Notes: generated by a model from the letters alone, not told the origin. Shown: positions 15,996 to 25,547, numbered from the stretch's first letter. The stretch is DNA of 64,000 nt from Flammeovirgaceae bacterium (GCA_027487845.1 JAIYCV010000030.1:22994-86993), one strand, 5' to 3'. Numbers and translations: made by a program.

Positions 15996-18575
15996 GTGAA
16001 GGTAAATTCGTTGGCAACGTTGAAATTCAACTTGCCAGTCCTAATTCTTTTTCTAGCATTTAATATCAATGCGCAAGAAATAGTAATTCAAGGAAAAGTT
16101 ACCGATGCCAATTCAGGCGATCCAATTCCTTTTTCGAATGTTACCATAAAGGGCACTACGGTAGGAACGAATACAGATTTCGATGGGAAGTACAAAATTA
16201 AGCTACTCAAACCGGCAGATTCAATAGTTGCTTCTTACATAGGTTATAAGTCGAAACGAAAGAAACTGAGCAAGGCACTTGTTCAGACGATTGATTTTCA
16301 ATTGCAGGAGGAGGTACAAAATCTTCAAGAAGTAGTGATTGAGTCAGGTGAAAATCCAGCATTCGAAATATTAAGGCGAGTTGTAAAAAATAAGGATAAA
16401 AATGATAACCGACAGCTTTCAGCTTACGAATATGACTCCTATTCTAAAACAGAGGTAGACATTGACAAAATCTCCGATAAGTTTCGGCAGAAAAAACTCA
16501 TGAAGAAAGTAGCGATGGTGTTGGATAGCATCGATCGAATAGTAGGCGAAGACGGAAAAGCTATTCTACCGCTTTTTATTACCGAAGCCGTTTCCAGAAT
16601 ATATTATCGCGACAATCCTTCCTTGAAAACAGAGGAAGTAAAAAATACTAAGATAAGTGGTGTTGGCGTGGAAGATGGTTCATTGATCACGCAAGTAGTA
16701 GGTTCCAGTTTTCAGGAATATAATTTTTATCTGAACTGGTTAACTATCTTGAATAAGAATTTTGTCTCGCCAATTGCCGATGGCTGGAGGCTTTACTATA
16801 AATACGATCTGCTCGATAGCTTATACATAGGAGGTGATTTCTGTTACCGGATCGATTTCTTTCCTAGATCTAAAGCTGAGCTCGCATTCGAGGGCTCTAT
16901 GTGGATTACGAAAGAGGGTTATGCGCTTCGGCAAATAGATGCCACGGTAGGCAGGGAGGCTAACGTTAACTTTATCGAACGGTTAAAAATTCAGCAAGAG
17001 CTGAAGCAATACGAAAATGGTGCATGGCTACCAATTAAAAATCGCGTACTGGTGGATGTGAGCGAAGTTACGAAAGGCTCAGCAGGCATGTTGGCAAAAT
17101 TCTACACAAGCAACAGGAATTTCGTTTTGAATAAACCCAAACCCACATCTTTTTATGAGAAAAGGGTGCAAGTAGCCGAAGAAGCGCAAGTAAACGATGA
17201 TGATAAGTTCTGGGATTCTCTCCGTTTCGAGCCGTTAAGTGCCACAGAAAAGAACGTTTACAAAATGATTGATACGCTCAAAAATATTCCTGTTGTTAAA
17301 ACTTATACGGAAGTTTTCAAGGCATTAGTAGATGGCTATTACGATCTTGGACAAATAGAGGTGGGCTCGTATTTGAGAACATTTGCTTGGAATAGTATTG
17401 AAGGCCTACGAATGCAGGTCGGATTTAAAACCAATCGCCACTATAGTAAAAAGGTAACGTATAGTGGGTTTTTAGCTTATGGTTTTAAAGATGCTAAGCC
17501 AAAATTTTCTCTAGGAGCCCAGTATATTCTGAATCGTAAGAAATGGACGACATTGACTTTAAAGTATTCCGATGACATGGTCAGGTTAGGCGTGGATGAG
17601 GACATACTTGGTTCAAATCCGTTATTTTTGACAGCAGCGCGGTGGGGAAATTTCAAACGGGGATATTATTTCCATGAGGCGTTGGGTTCGTTTCAGAAAG
17701 AGTTCTTTAAAGGTTTTTCACAGAAAGTAAATCTAAGATATCATACGTTCGATCCCGCGACAGGCTATAACTTTGGTCATATTCAGGACCCTTCCGATCC
17801 GGGTTCAAAAATTATTGAGAGGTATCAATTTGCCGAGGTTGCCGTTGAATCGCGCTATGCTAGAGACGAGACTTTTTTGCAGAATGGAAACGAAAGGATA
17901 AGCGTTGGCCCCAAGAAGTGGCCTATAATTACCTTTAGGTATACGCATGGATTCAAAAATGTTTTTGGCAGTGACTACGAGTATAATAAATTACGATTAA
18001 ACATTGACAAGAGATTTAAACTAGGACCAATAGGGGTGGGAAATCTTACCGTGACCGGAGAAAAGATTTTTAACACACTTCCATACCCACTTTTGGCCGT
18101 GCATCTGGGTAACGAATCGCCAATCTATTCTCCATTTACTTATAACCTGATGAACTTTGGTGAGTTTATCAGCGATCAATATGTTACGGTTAGGTATCGC
18201 CAATTTCTTGAAGGGTTTCTCGTTAATCGACTTCCACTTCTCAAAAAACTTGACTGGCGCTTGGTAGGAACTACCAACTTAATTTTTGGTGATCTTTCAG
18301 AATCCAACCGCAATTCCATTTCTTTATATACGCAGAATAGACGAAGATCGTCTAGCACGGGATATTTTACTGGCAAACCTTATTTAGAAGTAGGATGGGG
18401 CGTAGAGAATATTTTTCGGTTTTTTAGAGTCGATTTTGTGCATAGGCTAACTTATTTGGACACTAAAACGATTACTTATCAGGAGGTTAATGACCAAGGA
18501 GTAGAGGTAACCAAAACAGACTCCTACGTTCCGCGCAAATTTGGAATACTCTTTACAGTCCAGTTCAAACTCTAG
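15996..18575 (+). CDS. DUF5686 protein with N-terminal carboxypeptidase-regulatory-like domain
   Basis: An 859-residue outer-membrane protein with a GTG start. It has a signal peptide (about 1-27, ending NINAQ), a CarboxypepD-reg-like beta-sandwich (about 30-110, GKVTDANSGDPIPFSN to the LQEVVI strand), the DUF5686 middle region and a C-terminal barrel ending FTVQFKL. This organisation is common in Bacteroidota, and its function is not established. It is divergent from the BamA-type barrel gene with 185 bp between, and the thrS gene follows after 37 bp. Confidence 0.82.
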   Translation: MKVNSLATLKFNLPVLILFLAFNINAQEIVIQGKVTDANSGDPIPFSNVTIKGTTVGTNTDFDGKYKIKLLKPADSIVASYIGYKSKRKKLSKALVQTIDFQLQEEVQNLQEVVIESGENPAFEILRRVVKNKDKNDNRQLSAYEYDSYSKTEVDIDKISDKFRQKKLMKKVAMVLDSIDRIVGEDGKAILPLFITEAVSRIYYRDNPSLKTEEVKNTKISGVGVEDGSLITQVVGSSFQEYNFYLNWLTILNKNFVSPIADGWRLYYKYDLLDSLYIGGDFCYRIDFFPRSKAELAFEGSMWITKEGYALRQIDATVGREANVNFIERLKIQQELKQYENGAWLPIKNRVLVDVSEVTKGSAGMLAKFYTSNRNFVLNKPKPTSFYEKRVQVAEEAQVNDDDKFWDSLRFEPLSATEKNVYKMIDTLKNIPVVKTYTEVFKALVDGYYDLGQIEVGSYLRTFAWNSIEGLRMQVGFKTNRHYSKKVTYSGFLAYGFKDAKPKFSLGAQYILNRKKWTTLTLKYSDDMVRLGVDEDILGSNPLFLTAARWGNFKRGYYFHEALGSFQKEFFKGFSQKVNLRYHTFDPATGYNFGHIQDPSDPGSKIIERYQFAEVAVESRYARDETFLQNGNERISVGPKKWPIITFRYTHGFKNVFGSDYEYNKLRLNIDKRFKLGPIGVGNLTVTGEKIFNTLPYPLLAVHLGNESPIYSPFTYNLMNFGEFISDQYVTVRYRQFLEGFLVNRLPLLKKLDWRLVGTTNLIFGDLSESNRNSISLYTQNRRRSSSTGYFTGKPYLEVGWGVENIFRFFRVDFVHRLTYLDTKTITYQEVNDQGVEVTKTDSYVPRKFGILFTVQFKL

Positions 18576-18612
18576 GAAAAATCGCATATTTGCACCCTGA
18601 AATTTTTTCTAC

Positions 18613-20550
18613 ATGAGTGTGATCAAAATTACCCTGCCTGACGGCTCTTCGCGTGACTATCCAAAAGGAATTAAAGGAATAGAAATAGCCCAAAGCATTA
18701 GCGAAGGATTGGCCAGAAATGCCCTTTCCATTGAAGTAAATGGCGAAATCTGGGATTTAGCTCGAGCAATTGAGGTTGACTCATCAATTAAAATATTTAC
18801 GTGGAATGACAAAGGAGGTAAGTATGCTTTTTGGCATTCCTCTGCCCACTTATTTGCAGAGGCACTTGAGGCGTTATACCCAGGCGTCAAATTTGGTATT
18901 GGTCCGCCCATCGAAAATGGTTTTTATTACGATGTTGATCTTGGTGATAAACCCTTTGGCGATGATGATCTGGCGGCTGTGGAAAAGAAAATGGTCGAAC
19001 TCGCAAAACAAAACAGTGCTTTCGTTAGAAGCGAGGTATCAAAAGCGGACGCCATTGACTACTTCACTAAGAAGGGCGATCCCTACAAACTAGAGCTTAT
19101 TGAAGGACTTACCGATGGTTCTATCACGTTCTACCAACAAGGAAATTTTGTAGATCTATGCCGCGGCCCACACATCCAGAATACGAGTCCCATAAAGGCT
19201 GTGAAACTCTTGAGTGTGGCCGGTGCTTATTGGCGTGGCGATGAGAAAAATAAAATGCTTAAGCGCATTTATGGGATCACTTTCCCAAAGCAAAAGGAGT
19301 TAGATGAGTATCTTTTTCTATTGGAAGAAGCAAAAAAACGAGATCATAGAAAGTTAGGCAAAGAATTAGAGCTCTTTACATTCTCTGAAAAGGTAGGTAT
19401 GGGCCTTCCACTATGGCTGCCAAAAGGAACGATATTAAGGGAACGCCTGGAGCAGTTTATGCGCAAAGCACAGGTGAAAGCGGGCTACGAGCCAGTTGTT
19501 ACCCCGCATATAGGAAGCAAGCAATTGTATGTTACGTCAGGGCATTACGAGAAGTACGGCAAAGATTCTTTTCAACCGATCCGCACGCCCGATGAAGGGG
19601 AAGAGTTTTTCTTAAAACCGATGAACTGCCCTCACCATTGCGAGATTTATAAATTTAAACCGCGCTCGTATAAAGATTTGCCAGTTCGTTATGCTGAGTT
19701 TGGAACTGTTTATAGGTACGAGCAAAGTGGAGAGTTGCACGGCCTCACTCGTGTAAGGGGCTTTACTCAAGATGACGCGCATATTTTCTGTCGGCCAGAT
19801 CAAGTAAAGGAAGAATTTATCAAAGTGATAGACTTAGTGTTGCTTGTGTTTAAATCATTGGGTTTTGAAAACTATACTGCGCAGGTTTCTTTACGAGACC
19901 CAGAGAATAAAGCAAAGTACATCGGGGAGGATCACCTTTGGGACAAAGCAGAGCGAGAAATTCAAGAAGCTGCCGATCAGTGTGGACTGGTTACAGTTGC
20001 CGTAAAGGGTGAAGCTGCATTTTATGGTCCTAAACTTGACTTTATGGTGAAAGATGCCCTTGGCAGGCAGTGGCAGCTTGGAACTATCCAAGTAGACTAT
20101 CAATTGCCACAGCGGTTTGAACTCGAATATGTTGGCGCTGACAACCAAAAGCATCGCCCTGTGATGATCCATCGCGCACCATTTGGTTCGCTTGAGCGAT
20201 TTGTCGCGGTACTCATTGAGCATTGCGCAGGCAATTTTCCATTATGGCTTTCGCCCGATCAAATCTCTGTTCTCCCTATTTCTGAGAAATTTCATGAATA
20301 CGCTCAAAAATTATTCGAAGATTTTAAGGCCAACGACATCAGAGGATTCTTCGATGATCGGGATGAAAAAATTGGTCGAAAGATAAGAGATGCCGAAGTG
20401 AAGAAAGTGCCATACATGCTCATTGTGGGTGAAAAAGAGGTTGCCGAGGGGAAAGTGGCAGTAAGAAAGCATGGAGTTGGAGACCAAGGTTCAATGTTGG
20501 TGAATGATTTCATTAATTTGTTTTTAAAAGAAAGCACTCCCCCTGTTTAA
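18613..20550 (+). CDS. thrS: threonyl-tRNA synthetase
   Basis: A 645-residue class II synthetase that charges tRNA-Thr. The domain order is TGS (1-62), the N2 editing domain with H75xxxH79 and the CRGPH motif near residue 190, the catalytic core (about 245-540) and the C-terminal anticodon-binding domain (about 545-640). The zinc-binding cysteine is in MNCPHHCE, and motif 2 is recognisable in [20 protein letters not shown]. It heads the conserved thrS-infC-rpmI-rplT cluster. A CATATTTG -7-like element sits at 18585-18592. Confidence 0.97.
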   Translation: MSVIKITLPDGSSRDYPKGIKGIEIAQSISEGLARNALSIEVNGEIWDLARAIEVDSSIKIFTWNDKGGKYAFWHSSAHLFAEALEALYPGVKFGIGPPIENGFYYDVDLGDKPFGDDDLAAVEKKMVELAKQNSAFVRSEVSKADAIDYFTKKGDPYKLELIEGLTDGSITFYQQGNFVDLCRGPHIQNTSPIKAVKLLSVAGAYWRGDEKNKMLKRIYGITFPKQKELDEYLFLLEEAKKRDHRKLGKELELFTFSEKVGMGLPLWLPKGTILRERLEQFMRKAQVKAGYEPVVTPHIGSKQLYVTSGHYEKYGKDSFQPIRTPDEGEEFFLKPMNCPHHCEIYKFKPRSYKDLPVRYAEFGTVYRYEQSGELHGLTRVRGFTQDDAHIFCRPDQVKEEFIKVIDLVLLVFKSLGFENYTAQVSLRDPENKAKYIGEDHLWDKAEREIQEAADQCGLVTVAVKGEAAFYGPKLDFMVKDALGRQWQLGTIQVDYQLPQRFELEYVGADNQKHRPVMIHRAPFGSLERFVAVLIEHCAGNFPLWLSPDQISVLPISEKFHEYAQKLFEDFKANDIRGFFDDRDEKIGRKIRDAEVKKVPYMLIVGEKEVAEGKVAVRKHGVGDQGSMLVNDFINLFLKESTPPV

Positions 20551-20588
20551 AATATCAATATTTAATGCGTTTAATACCAACTAGGTGT

Positions 20589-20617
20589 TTGAAAAGTAGA
20601 AAATATCCCGATATTTG
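20589..20617 (+). promoter_or_regulatory. candidate promoter of infC-rpmI-rplT
   Basis: TTG at 20589-20591, an 18-bp spacer and GATATTTG at 20610-20617 resemble a Bacteroidota promoter with one mismatch in the -7 box. The local sequence ATATTTGC is shared with the thrS upstream element at 18586-18593. It would let the initiation factor and ribosomal proteins be expressed separately from thrS. Confidence 0.4.
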
Positions 20618-20655
20618 CGACCTGTTTTTAAAAAGTTAGAACTTAAACCCAAAGA

Positions 20656-21231
20656 GTGGCAATATTTCCAAGTAGTAACCGGCCTCCCAATAAACCTTTT
20701 AACAGGGGTAGAAAGGTAGTTGAGGAGCCATATCGAGTAAATGAGAGAATTCTAGCCGCAAAAGTTAGGGTGGTTGGCGAAAACATAAAAGTAGATGTTT
20801 ATCCAACTGCTGTAGCAATTAAGATGGCGCAGGATCAAAGTCTTGATTTGGTCGAAATATCACCCAATGCTGATCCGCCAGTTTGCAAAATCATCGACTA
20901 CTCGAAGTTTAAGTACGAACAAAAGAAGAAACAGAAGGAGATAAAGGCGAACGCCCAAAAGACTGTTTTGAAAGAAATGAGATTTGGGCCTAATACCGAT
21001 GACCATGATTTTAACTTTAAAGTGAAACATGCCATTAACTTTTTACAGGAAGGTGCAAAAATTAAAGCCTACGTTCACTTTGTAGGGCGTTCCATTGTGT
21101 ATAAAGAGCGGGGTGAGATCTTATTGTTGAAATTTGCCCAAGCCCTCGAAGAACATGGTAAAGTGGAGATGTTTCCGAAATTGGAGGGTAAGAGAATGTT
21201 TATGATGATCGCTGCAAAGCCGAAAAAATAG
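20656..21231 (+). CDS. infC: translation initiation factor IF-3
   Basis: A 191-residue IF-3, which prevents premature 30S/50S joining and proofreads the start codon. The N-domain covers about 28-95 (RVNERI, LDLVEISPNADPPVCKI) and the C-domain about 100-188 (KEMRFGPNTDDHDFNFKVKH). The only sensible start is GTG at 20656. A non-AUG start is usual for infC and allows IF-3 to control its own synthesis. The extra ~20 basic residues at the N-terminus are typical of Bacteroidota. Confidence 0.96.
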   Translation: MAIFPSSNRPPNKPFNRGRKVVEEPYRVNERILAAKVRVVGENIKVDVYPTAVAIKMAQDQSLDLVEISPNADPPVCKIIDYSKFKYEQKKKQKEIKANAQKTVLKEMRFGPNTDDHDFNFKVKHAINFLQEGAKIKAYVHFVGRSIVYKERGEILLLKFAQALEEHGKVEMFPKLEGKRMFMMIAAKPKK

Positions 21232-21259
21232 TAGTGTACCAAGTATAACAATTAAATAG

Positions 21260-21460
21260 ATGCCTAAATTAAAGACCAAGTCAGGAGCTAAAAAGAGGTT
21301 TAAGGTGACCGGAAGCGGAAAAATAAAACGCAAAAAGGCATTTAAGAACCATATTCTGACGAAAAAAGAAACAAAACAGAAAAGGAGATTGAGCTCGAAA
21401 ACCACCGTTAAGAAAGTTGACGAAGGTAACATAAAGCTAATGCTTCCATATTTGTTTTGA
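21260..21460 (+). CDS. rpmI: 50S ribosomal protein L35
   Basis: A 66-residue, very basic protein with the L35 signature at the N-terminus ([20 protein letters not shown]) and [10 protein letters not shown] downstream. It sits between infC and rplT in the usual order. Confidence 0.96.
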   Translation: MPKLKTKSGAKKRFKVTGSGKIKRKKAFKNHILTKKETKQKRRLSSKTTVKKVDEGNIKLMLPYLF

Positions 21461-21555
21461 TTATAAGTTTGATTGCGAAAACAATCAGTATGTTTAACCG
21501 GTAACTGGCATCAAAGACTCTAAAAAAGGAGCGCCATAGCCAAAAATTAAAATTT

Positions 21556-21900
21556 ATGCCACGTTCAGTAAACAGCGTTGCCTCGAGAATGAGGCGAAAA
21601 AGAATTCTAGAGTTCGCCAAGGGTTTCTTTGGTCGTAAAAAAAATGTGTGGACGGTAGCAAAAAATGCTATCGAGAAAGGTTGGGTTTATGCCTATAGAG
21701 ATAGAAAAGCAAAAAAGAGAGATTTTCGTGCGTTGTGGATTCAGCGTATCAATGCGGGTGCTAGGCTTCACGGAATGTCTTATTCCGAATTTATGGGAAA
21801 AGTGAAGAAGAATAACATCGAACTTAACCGTAAAGTATTGGCTGATCTTGCAATGAATCATCCAACTGCCTTTGAGGCAGTTATAAAAAGTTTGAAATAA
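21556..21900 (+). CDS. rplT: 50S ribosomal protein L20
   Basis: A 114-residue basic protein that binds 23S rRNA early in assembly. L20 hallmarks are present: [18 protein letters not shown], then [20 protein letters not shown]. The 95-bp gap after rpmI is longer than the others in the cluster and could hold an L20-responsive leader, but I could not fold a convincing one. An intrinsic terminator follows directly. Confidence 0.96.
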   Translation: MPRSVNSVASRMRRKRILEFAKGFFGRKKNVWTVAKNAIEKGWVYAYRDRKAKKRDFRALWIQRINAGARLHGMSYSEFMGKVKKNNIELNRKVLADLAMNHPTAFEAVIKSLK

Positions 21901-21920
21901 TTATTTATAGTATCAATTTT

Positions 21921-21945
21921 AAGGGGCGATTTCGCCCCTTTTTTG
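21921..21945 (+). terminator. intrinsic terminator of the thrS-rplT cluster
   Basis: A perfect 9-bp stem AAGGGGCGA / TCGCCCCTT (21921-21929 and 21932-21940) with a 2-base loop is followed by TTTTG. The stem is G/C-rich and lies 20 bases after the rplT stop. Confidence 0.85.
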
Positions 21946-21948
21946 TTT

Positions 21949-22134
21949 ATGTCGAAATCAAGAAGGATTTTTCTGTTATTCGTGTTTGTGTTTTTTGTAG
22001 TAGTCGGTTACCTATGTTTTGACATTAGTAGAAAAACAACTTTTCCAGGCTCAAAGGCGCAATTACCCGAGCGGTTAAAAAAACAATTCTTAAAAACAGA
22101 CTCCTCCCAAACCGATTCATTGAGAAAGAAGTAG
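21949..22134 (+). CDS. small single-pass membrane protein, unknown
   Basis: A 61-residue protein: a basic N-terminus (MSKSRR), one transmembrane helix (about residues 7-25) and a hydrophilic tail rich in Lys, Ser and Asp. I chose ATG 21949 over an in-frame TTG two codons earlier that lies in the terminator T-run. It starts only a few bases after the rplT terminator, so it may depend on readthrough. No family recognised. Confidence 0.5.
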   Translation: MSKSRRIFLLFVFVFFVVVGYLCFDISRKTTFPGSKAQLPERLKKQFLKTDSSQTDSLRKK

Positions 22135-22226
22135 CTCATCAAGTTAGTTTAACGGCAAAATCGGCTCTTTATCCAGAGAAAAATCAAAGTCATCGGTTGA
22201 CTTTTTTCAAATGAAAGGCGGTCTAT

Positions 22227-22302
22227 TATGTTTGAATCAGATTAAAGCCAACTATAGACAGGATTATCCCCCGGGGTCAAGGACTTTGGGGGATTTTCTT
22301 TT
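22227..22302 (+). ncRNA. candidate short non-coding transcript (promoter plus terminator, no gene)
   Basis: A TATGTTTG -7 match at 22227-22234 is followed, about 30 bases later, by an intrinsic terminator: ATCCCCC at 22266-22272 pairs with GGGGGAT at 22288-22294, and a T-rich run TTTTCTTTTT ends near 22303. No ORF lies between. This would give an RNA of roughly 60 nt. The nearest TTG is 27 bp from the -7 box, longer than ideal. The hairpin could instead simply end readthrough from the small membrane-protein gene. Confidence 0.35.
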
Positions 22303-22303
22303 T
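22266..22303 (+). terminator. intrinsic terminator before the cytochrome-like lipoprotein gene
   Basis: A 7-bp stem ATCCCCC / GGGGGAT with a 15-base loop is followed by a T-rich tract. It isolates the 22.4-24.7 kb cluster from the translation genes. Confidence 0.65.
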
Positions 22304-22425
22304 AAACCGAACCTTATTCTTTTAGTGATCCAGTTTATTCTACAAAGTCAATTACATTTTTTACTTTTACGAAGCTGGTTTTAAGGTCTTGTCCGATATA
22401 ATTATACTTAACCGTAAAATTCTTG

Positions 22426-23238
22426 ATGAAAAATTTAGCAATTGCTCTTCCCTTGTCATTGTTACTGATTCTACCTTCTTGCACTAATCGCGATGTACCG
22501 AAGGCAGTTGACTGCGCTACTACTGACCTAGTGTTGGTTGCCAGCACAGCTACCGCTCCCACGGGCTGTAGTTCGACTGATGGTTTGCTAATTGTTACTG
22601 CAACAGGGGGTAAGCAGCCTTATACTTATTCCCTTAATGGAGCTGCATTTCAAGCAGCAAATAGCTTTAATGGGCTTGGCTCTGGTGATTACACTATTGC
22701 CGTGAAGGATGCGAATCTTTGTGAACGAACACTATCGGTTAAATTACCTGCCATTAACAGCACACTTAACGGAAGTGCAACCACCGTTTCAAATTCAGGG
22801 TGTACGACCCCTAATGGAAGTGTCGTGATCACGGCATCAGCAGGTTTTTCGCCTTATCAATATCAATTAAACACAGGCGGGTTTGTTAGTACATCCACCT
22901 TTACTGGCTTGGCTGCGGGCACCTACAATTTGGCCATAAAGGATAGCAAGGGGTGTGTGAAAACGTTGTCAGCCACCGTGGTGACCGCTCCTACTACTAT
23001 CAGTTATGCAAACGAAATTGCTACCATTCTCACTACCAGGTGTAATTTGGCGGCCTGTCATGCTGCGGGTTCACCGCGAGGTGATTGGACAACCTATGAC
23101 AACGTAAAAGCGAAATCAACATCGATCAGAACAAGAACTGCAAGTAAAAGCATGCCTCCGTCTGGTTCTACTGCCTTAACACAAGCGCAGATTGACCTAA
23201 TTGGTTGCTGGGTAACTGGGGGAGCTCCTAACAATTAA
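22426..23238 (+). CDS. lipoprotein with two SprB-type repeats and a CX4CH cytochrome-like C-terminus
   Basis: A 270-residue predicted lipoprotein (lipobox LPSC, C19). Residues about 38-110 and 112-188 are two tandem SprB-type repeats, each with a YxLNGxxF segment, a GLxxGxY(T/N) turn and a conserved cysteine pair. The C-terminal ~75 residues look like a small c-type cytochrome domain. The haem-binding motif is C206-N-L-A-A-C211-H212, with four rather than two spacer residues, and M243 in SMPPSG is a plausible distal ligand. I use ATG 22426 rather than the TTG one codon earlier. YceI and DUF5777 genes follow closely, suggesting one envelope redox or lipid-carrier module. Haem attachment is inferred from the motif. 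Confidence 0.7.
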   Translation: MKNLAIALPLSLLLILPSCTNRDVPKAVDCATTDLVLVASTATAPTGCSSTDGLLIVTATGGKQPYTYSLNGAAFQAANSFNGLGSGDYTIAVKDANLCERTLSVKLPAINSTLNGSATTVSNSGCTTPNGSVVITASAGFSPYQYQLNTGGFVSTSTFTGLAAGTYNLAIKDSKGCVKTLSATVVTAPTTISYANEIATILTTRCNLAACHAAGSPRGDWTTYDNVKAKSTSIRTRTASKSMPPSGSTALTQAQIDLIGCWVTGGAPNN

Positions 23239-23250
23239 CTATATTTCTGA

Positions 23251-23784
23251 ATGAAAAAAATAATCTTTATCGGATTAGTAGTTATTAGTACTATCGCTTC
23301 CGGCCAGAAATACGGAATAGAAAAGGCAAAGGTGATGTTCTTTTCTAAAACTCCGGTAGAAGATATTGATGCCACTAACACGACTGTGAATAGCCTTTTT
23401 AACGCGACCGCTGGGGATATCGCATTTTCGATCGTAATAAAGGACTTTGCATTCAAGAAAGCGCTGATGAAGGAACATTTCAACGAGAAATATTTAGAGA
23501 GCGATAAATATCCGAAATCAACTTTTCAAGGTAAACTAACGGGTTACTCTACCGATAAAGCCGGAAAACAGGAAGTGCGTGCAGTAGGTAAACTAACTAT
23601 TCATGGTGTAACAAGAGACGTGGATGTGCCCGGAACAATTGAGTTTAAGGACGGCAAGATGGTAGCGGTATCTAAATTTCAAGTCGCTTTAAAGGAGTAT
23701 GACATTAAAATTCCTCAATTGCTTTGGAAGAAAATAGCAGAAGTTATTGATGTGAATCTTGATTTTACTTATAAATCTCTTTAG
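23251..23784 (+). CDS. YceI-family periplasmic protein
   Basis: A 177-residue YceI-like lipocalin-fold protein with a signal peptide (about 1-19, ending ASGQ). Family features include FSKTPVEDIDATN (the usual F.s....f.a.n... region), the phase where YLESDKYPKSTF precedes a strand, and KLTIHGVTRDV, the conserved L-t-l-h-G-v-T motif. YceI proteins bind polyisoprenoids or other amphiphiles in the periplasm. It lies 12 bp after the cytochrome-like gene and one base before the DUF5777 gene. Confidence 0.88.
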   Translation: MKKIIFIGLVVISTIASGQKYGIEKAKVMFFSKTPVEDIDATNTTVNSLFNATAGDIAFSIVIKDFAFKKALMKEHFNEKYLESDKYPKSTFQGKLTGYSTDKAGKQEVRAVGKLTIHGVTRDVDVPGTIEFKDGKMVAVSKFQVALKEYDIKIPQLLWKKIAEVIDVNLDFTYKSL

Positions 23785-23785
23785 G

Positions 23786-24670
23786 ATGATGATACTAAGA
23801 AGGACTGTTTTATTGATGTTGATCTCTACGGCTGTTTTTGCCCAAGATGATTTGATGAAAGAGATGTTGGATAACGAAACACCTCAGACAAATTATGCTT
23901 CTTCTACCTTTAAAGGAAGTAGGATTATCAACGGGCAATCCATCGAAACAAGGGGCAAAGGTGAGCTAGAGTTTATTTTCGCCCATCGTTTTGGCCCTGT
24001 AAGCGGAGGCTCTTATGAACTGTTTGGATTAGACCAAGCCTACGTTCGACTTGGGCTGGAATACGGTATTACCGACAATCTAGGCGTTGGTTTTGGAAGG
24101 AATTCATTCGACAAAACAATGGATGGTTACCTAAGGTACAAATTCATAAGGCAAAGTACCGGAGCGATTAACTTTCCCGTTACAATAACAGCGTTTGGAA
24201 GTGGCGCGATACGCACTTCACCTAGGGCGCAGGATGCTGCCTATGATATTCAGCTAGTGGATCGTCTTGCGTACACCGCTCAGTTGTTAATTGCACGTAA
24301 ATTCTCCCCCACATTTTCTATGCAGTTAATGCCTACGCTTGTGCATAAAAACACGGTGGATAAAACAGTGGAAACAAATGACGTGTATGCCTTAGGTTTT
24401 GCAGGTCGATTGAGAGTTTCAAGGAGTATTGCGTTAACCTCCGAGTATTACCATCGGTTTAATGTGGGCAACGCTAATCCCTATTACAATGCGGTAGGTG
24501 TGGGTATTGATATTGAAACGGGCGGACATGTGTTTCAATTGATTTTCACTAATACTCGCGGCCTTACTGAAAGGGCTTTCATAACCGAGACCCAAGGTGA
24601 TGTTAGGAATGGCGACTTTAGCTTAGGCTTTAACGTAACGAGGGCGTTTCAAGTGAAGAAGCCGAAGTAG
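23786..24670 (+). CDS. DUF5777-family outer membrane beta-barrel protein
   Basis: A 294-residue protein with a signal peptide (ending VFAQD) and strand-rich sequence through to FNVTRAFQVKKPK. The segments GRGELEF-like (TRGKGELEFIFAHRFG), FGLDQAYVRLGLEYGI and NLGVGFGRN match the DUF5777 group of Bacteroidota barrels. It starts at the ATG one base after the YceI stop. An earlier in-frame start at 23759 would overlap YceI by 26 bp and is unnecessary. Function unknown; probably the outer-membrane part of the cytochrome-like/YceI module. Confidence 0.78.
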   Translation: MMILRRTVLLMLISTAVFAQDDLMKEMLDNETPQTNYASSTFKGSRIINGQSIETRGKGELEFIFAHRFGPVSGGSYELFGLDQAYVRLGLEYGITDNLGVGFGRNSFDKTMDGYLRYKFIRQSTGAINFPVTITAFGSGAIRTSPRAQDAAYDIQLVDRLAYTAQLLIARKFSPTFSMQLMPTLVHKNTVDKTVETNDVYALGFAGRLRVSRSIALTSEYYHRFNVGNANPYYNAVGVGIDIETGGHVFQLIFTNTRGLTERAFITETQGDVRNGDFSLGFNVTRAFQVKKPK

Positions 24671-24816
24671 GATCAAGTAGCAATCTTCATTTATTACTAT
24701 ACCTGTAATAGAATTACCGAAACTTAATTTACTTACCGGATGGTAATTAGCAGAATTTTGTTTTAATTTTATCTCACGGGTGAATGCCTTTTATATTCTC
24801 CAATTCGCATTGATAA

Positions 24817-25281
24817 CAAACAGATGTTGGCTTTGTGATAGAACGCTCAACCAATAATTTGCGCTATCAAAATATTCATGGTTTTAAGCTCAATGTAGAA
24901 GGTAGATTTTATTTTATTAAAGCCACGTATATCGGTATGGAAGCGTATACCACGGCTGTGGATTTTGACAGACAAGCAACTGTGACCGGTTGTTTTGATT
25001 TAGATTGCCAAATGCAATATTCTCGAACGTATAATTTTGGCGTAAAATACCGCGAATCCGGATTCTCCTGGAAGGTAGGCCATAATATAGGCCTCTTCGA
25101 AAGAGATCATTTGATTTTGGATGTAAGTTATGGCTTAGACTTGCGATTTATCAATTATATCAAACCGATTGATGATACGAGTTCTTCTGGCTTTTTCTGG
25201 GTGTCCGTCATAAAAGATGAACGCAAAAGAAGGGAGGTTTCACCAGCTGTTGGGTTACGATTAGGCTATCGCTTTCGCTGA
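24817..25281 (+). pseudogene. N-terminally truncated outer membrane barrel remnant
   Basis: An open frame begins just after a stop at 24814-24816 and runs to 25281. The sequence is typical of the C-terminal part of a Bacteroidota outer-membrane barrel: alternating polar/aromatic strands (GFKLNVEGRFYFI, YNFGVKYRE, LILDVSYGLDLRFI) and a closing GLRLGYRFR. No signal peptide or N-terminal strands are present, and the only start is a GTG at 24835 with no obvious ribosome-binding site. I read it as the 3' remnant of a degraded DUF3575-like gene. It could be a short intact protein, but a 148-residue barrel without a signal would not reach the outer membrane. Confidence 0.55.
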
Positions 25282-25417
25282 TGATATAGTATTGGTTGCA
25301 AATGTGATAGGGATTTTTTACATAAGTACAAGTGGCTCTTTAGTATGAAGTGGGTGGCCGTAGATTTGTTAAAAAACTAGTTACTGCCACTAGCCCAACC
25401 AGCAGGATGGCTGCTAT

Positions 25418-25431
25418 CGACCAATTGGTCG
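25418..25431. repeat. 14-bp perfect palindrome
   Basis: CGACCAATTGGTCG is self-complementary and lies inside a longer imperfect inverted repeat (CTAGCCC at 25390 to GGGCGCTAG ending 25439). The surrounding gap (25282-25547) contains no convincing gene. A 28-codon ORF starting MMMENDIEYLD (25469-25555) and a TAGATTTG -7-like element at 25361-25368 are the only other features seen. Confidence 0.4.
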
Positions 25432-25547
25432 GGCGCTAGGTTTTGGTAGTAAAGTAATAGTAGCTTAAATGATGATGGAGAACGATATTGAGTATTTAGA
25501 CCCTTCGTTCCTTGCAGTGATTGATGAGATCGCTTCGAGAGACCTTG

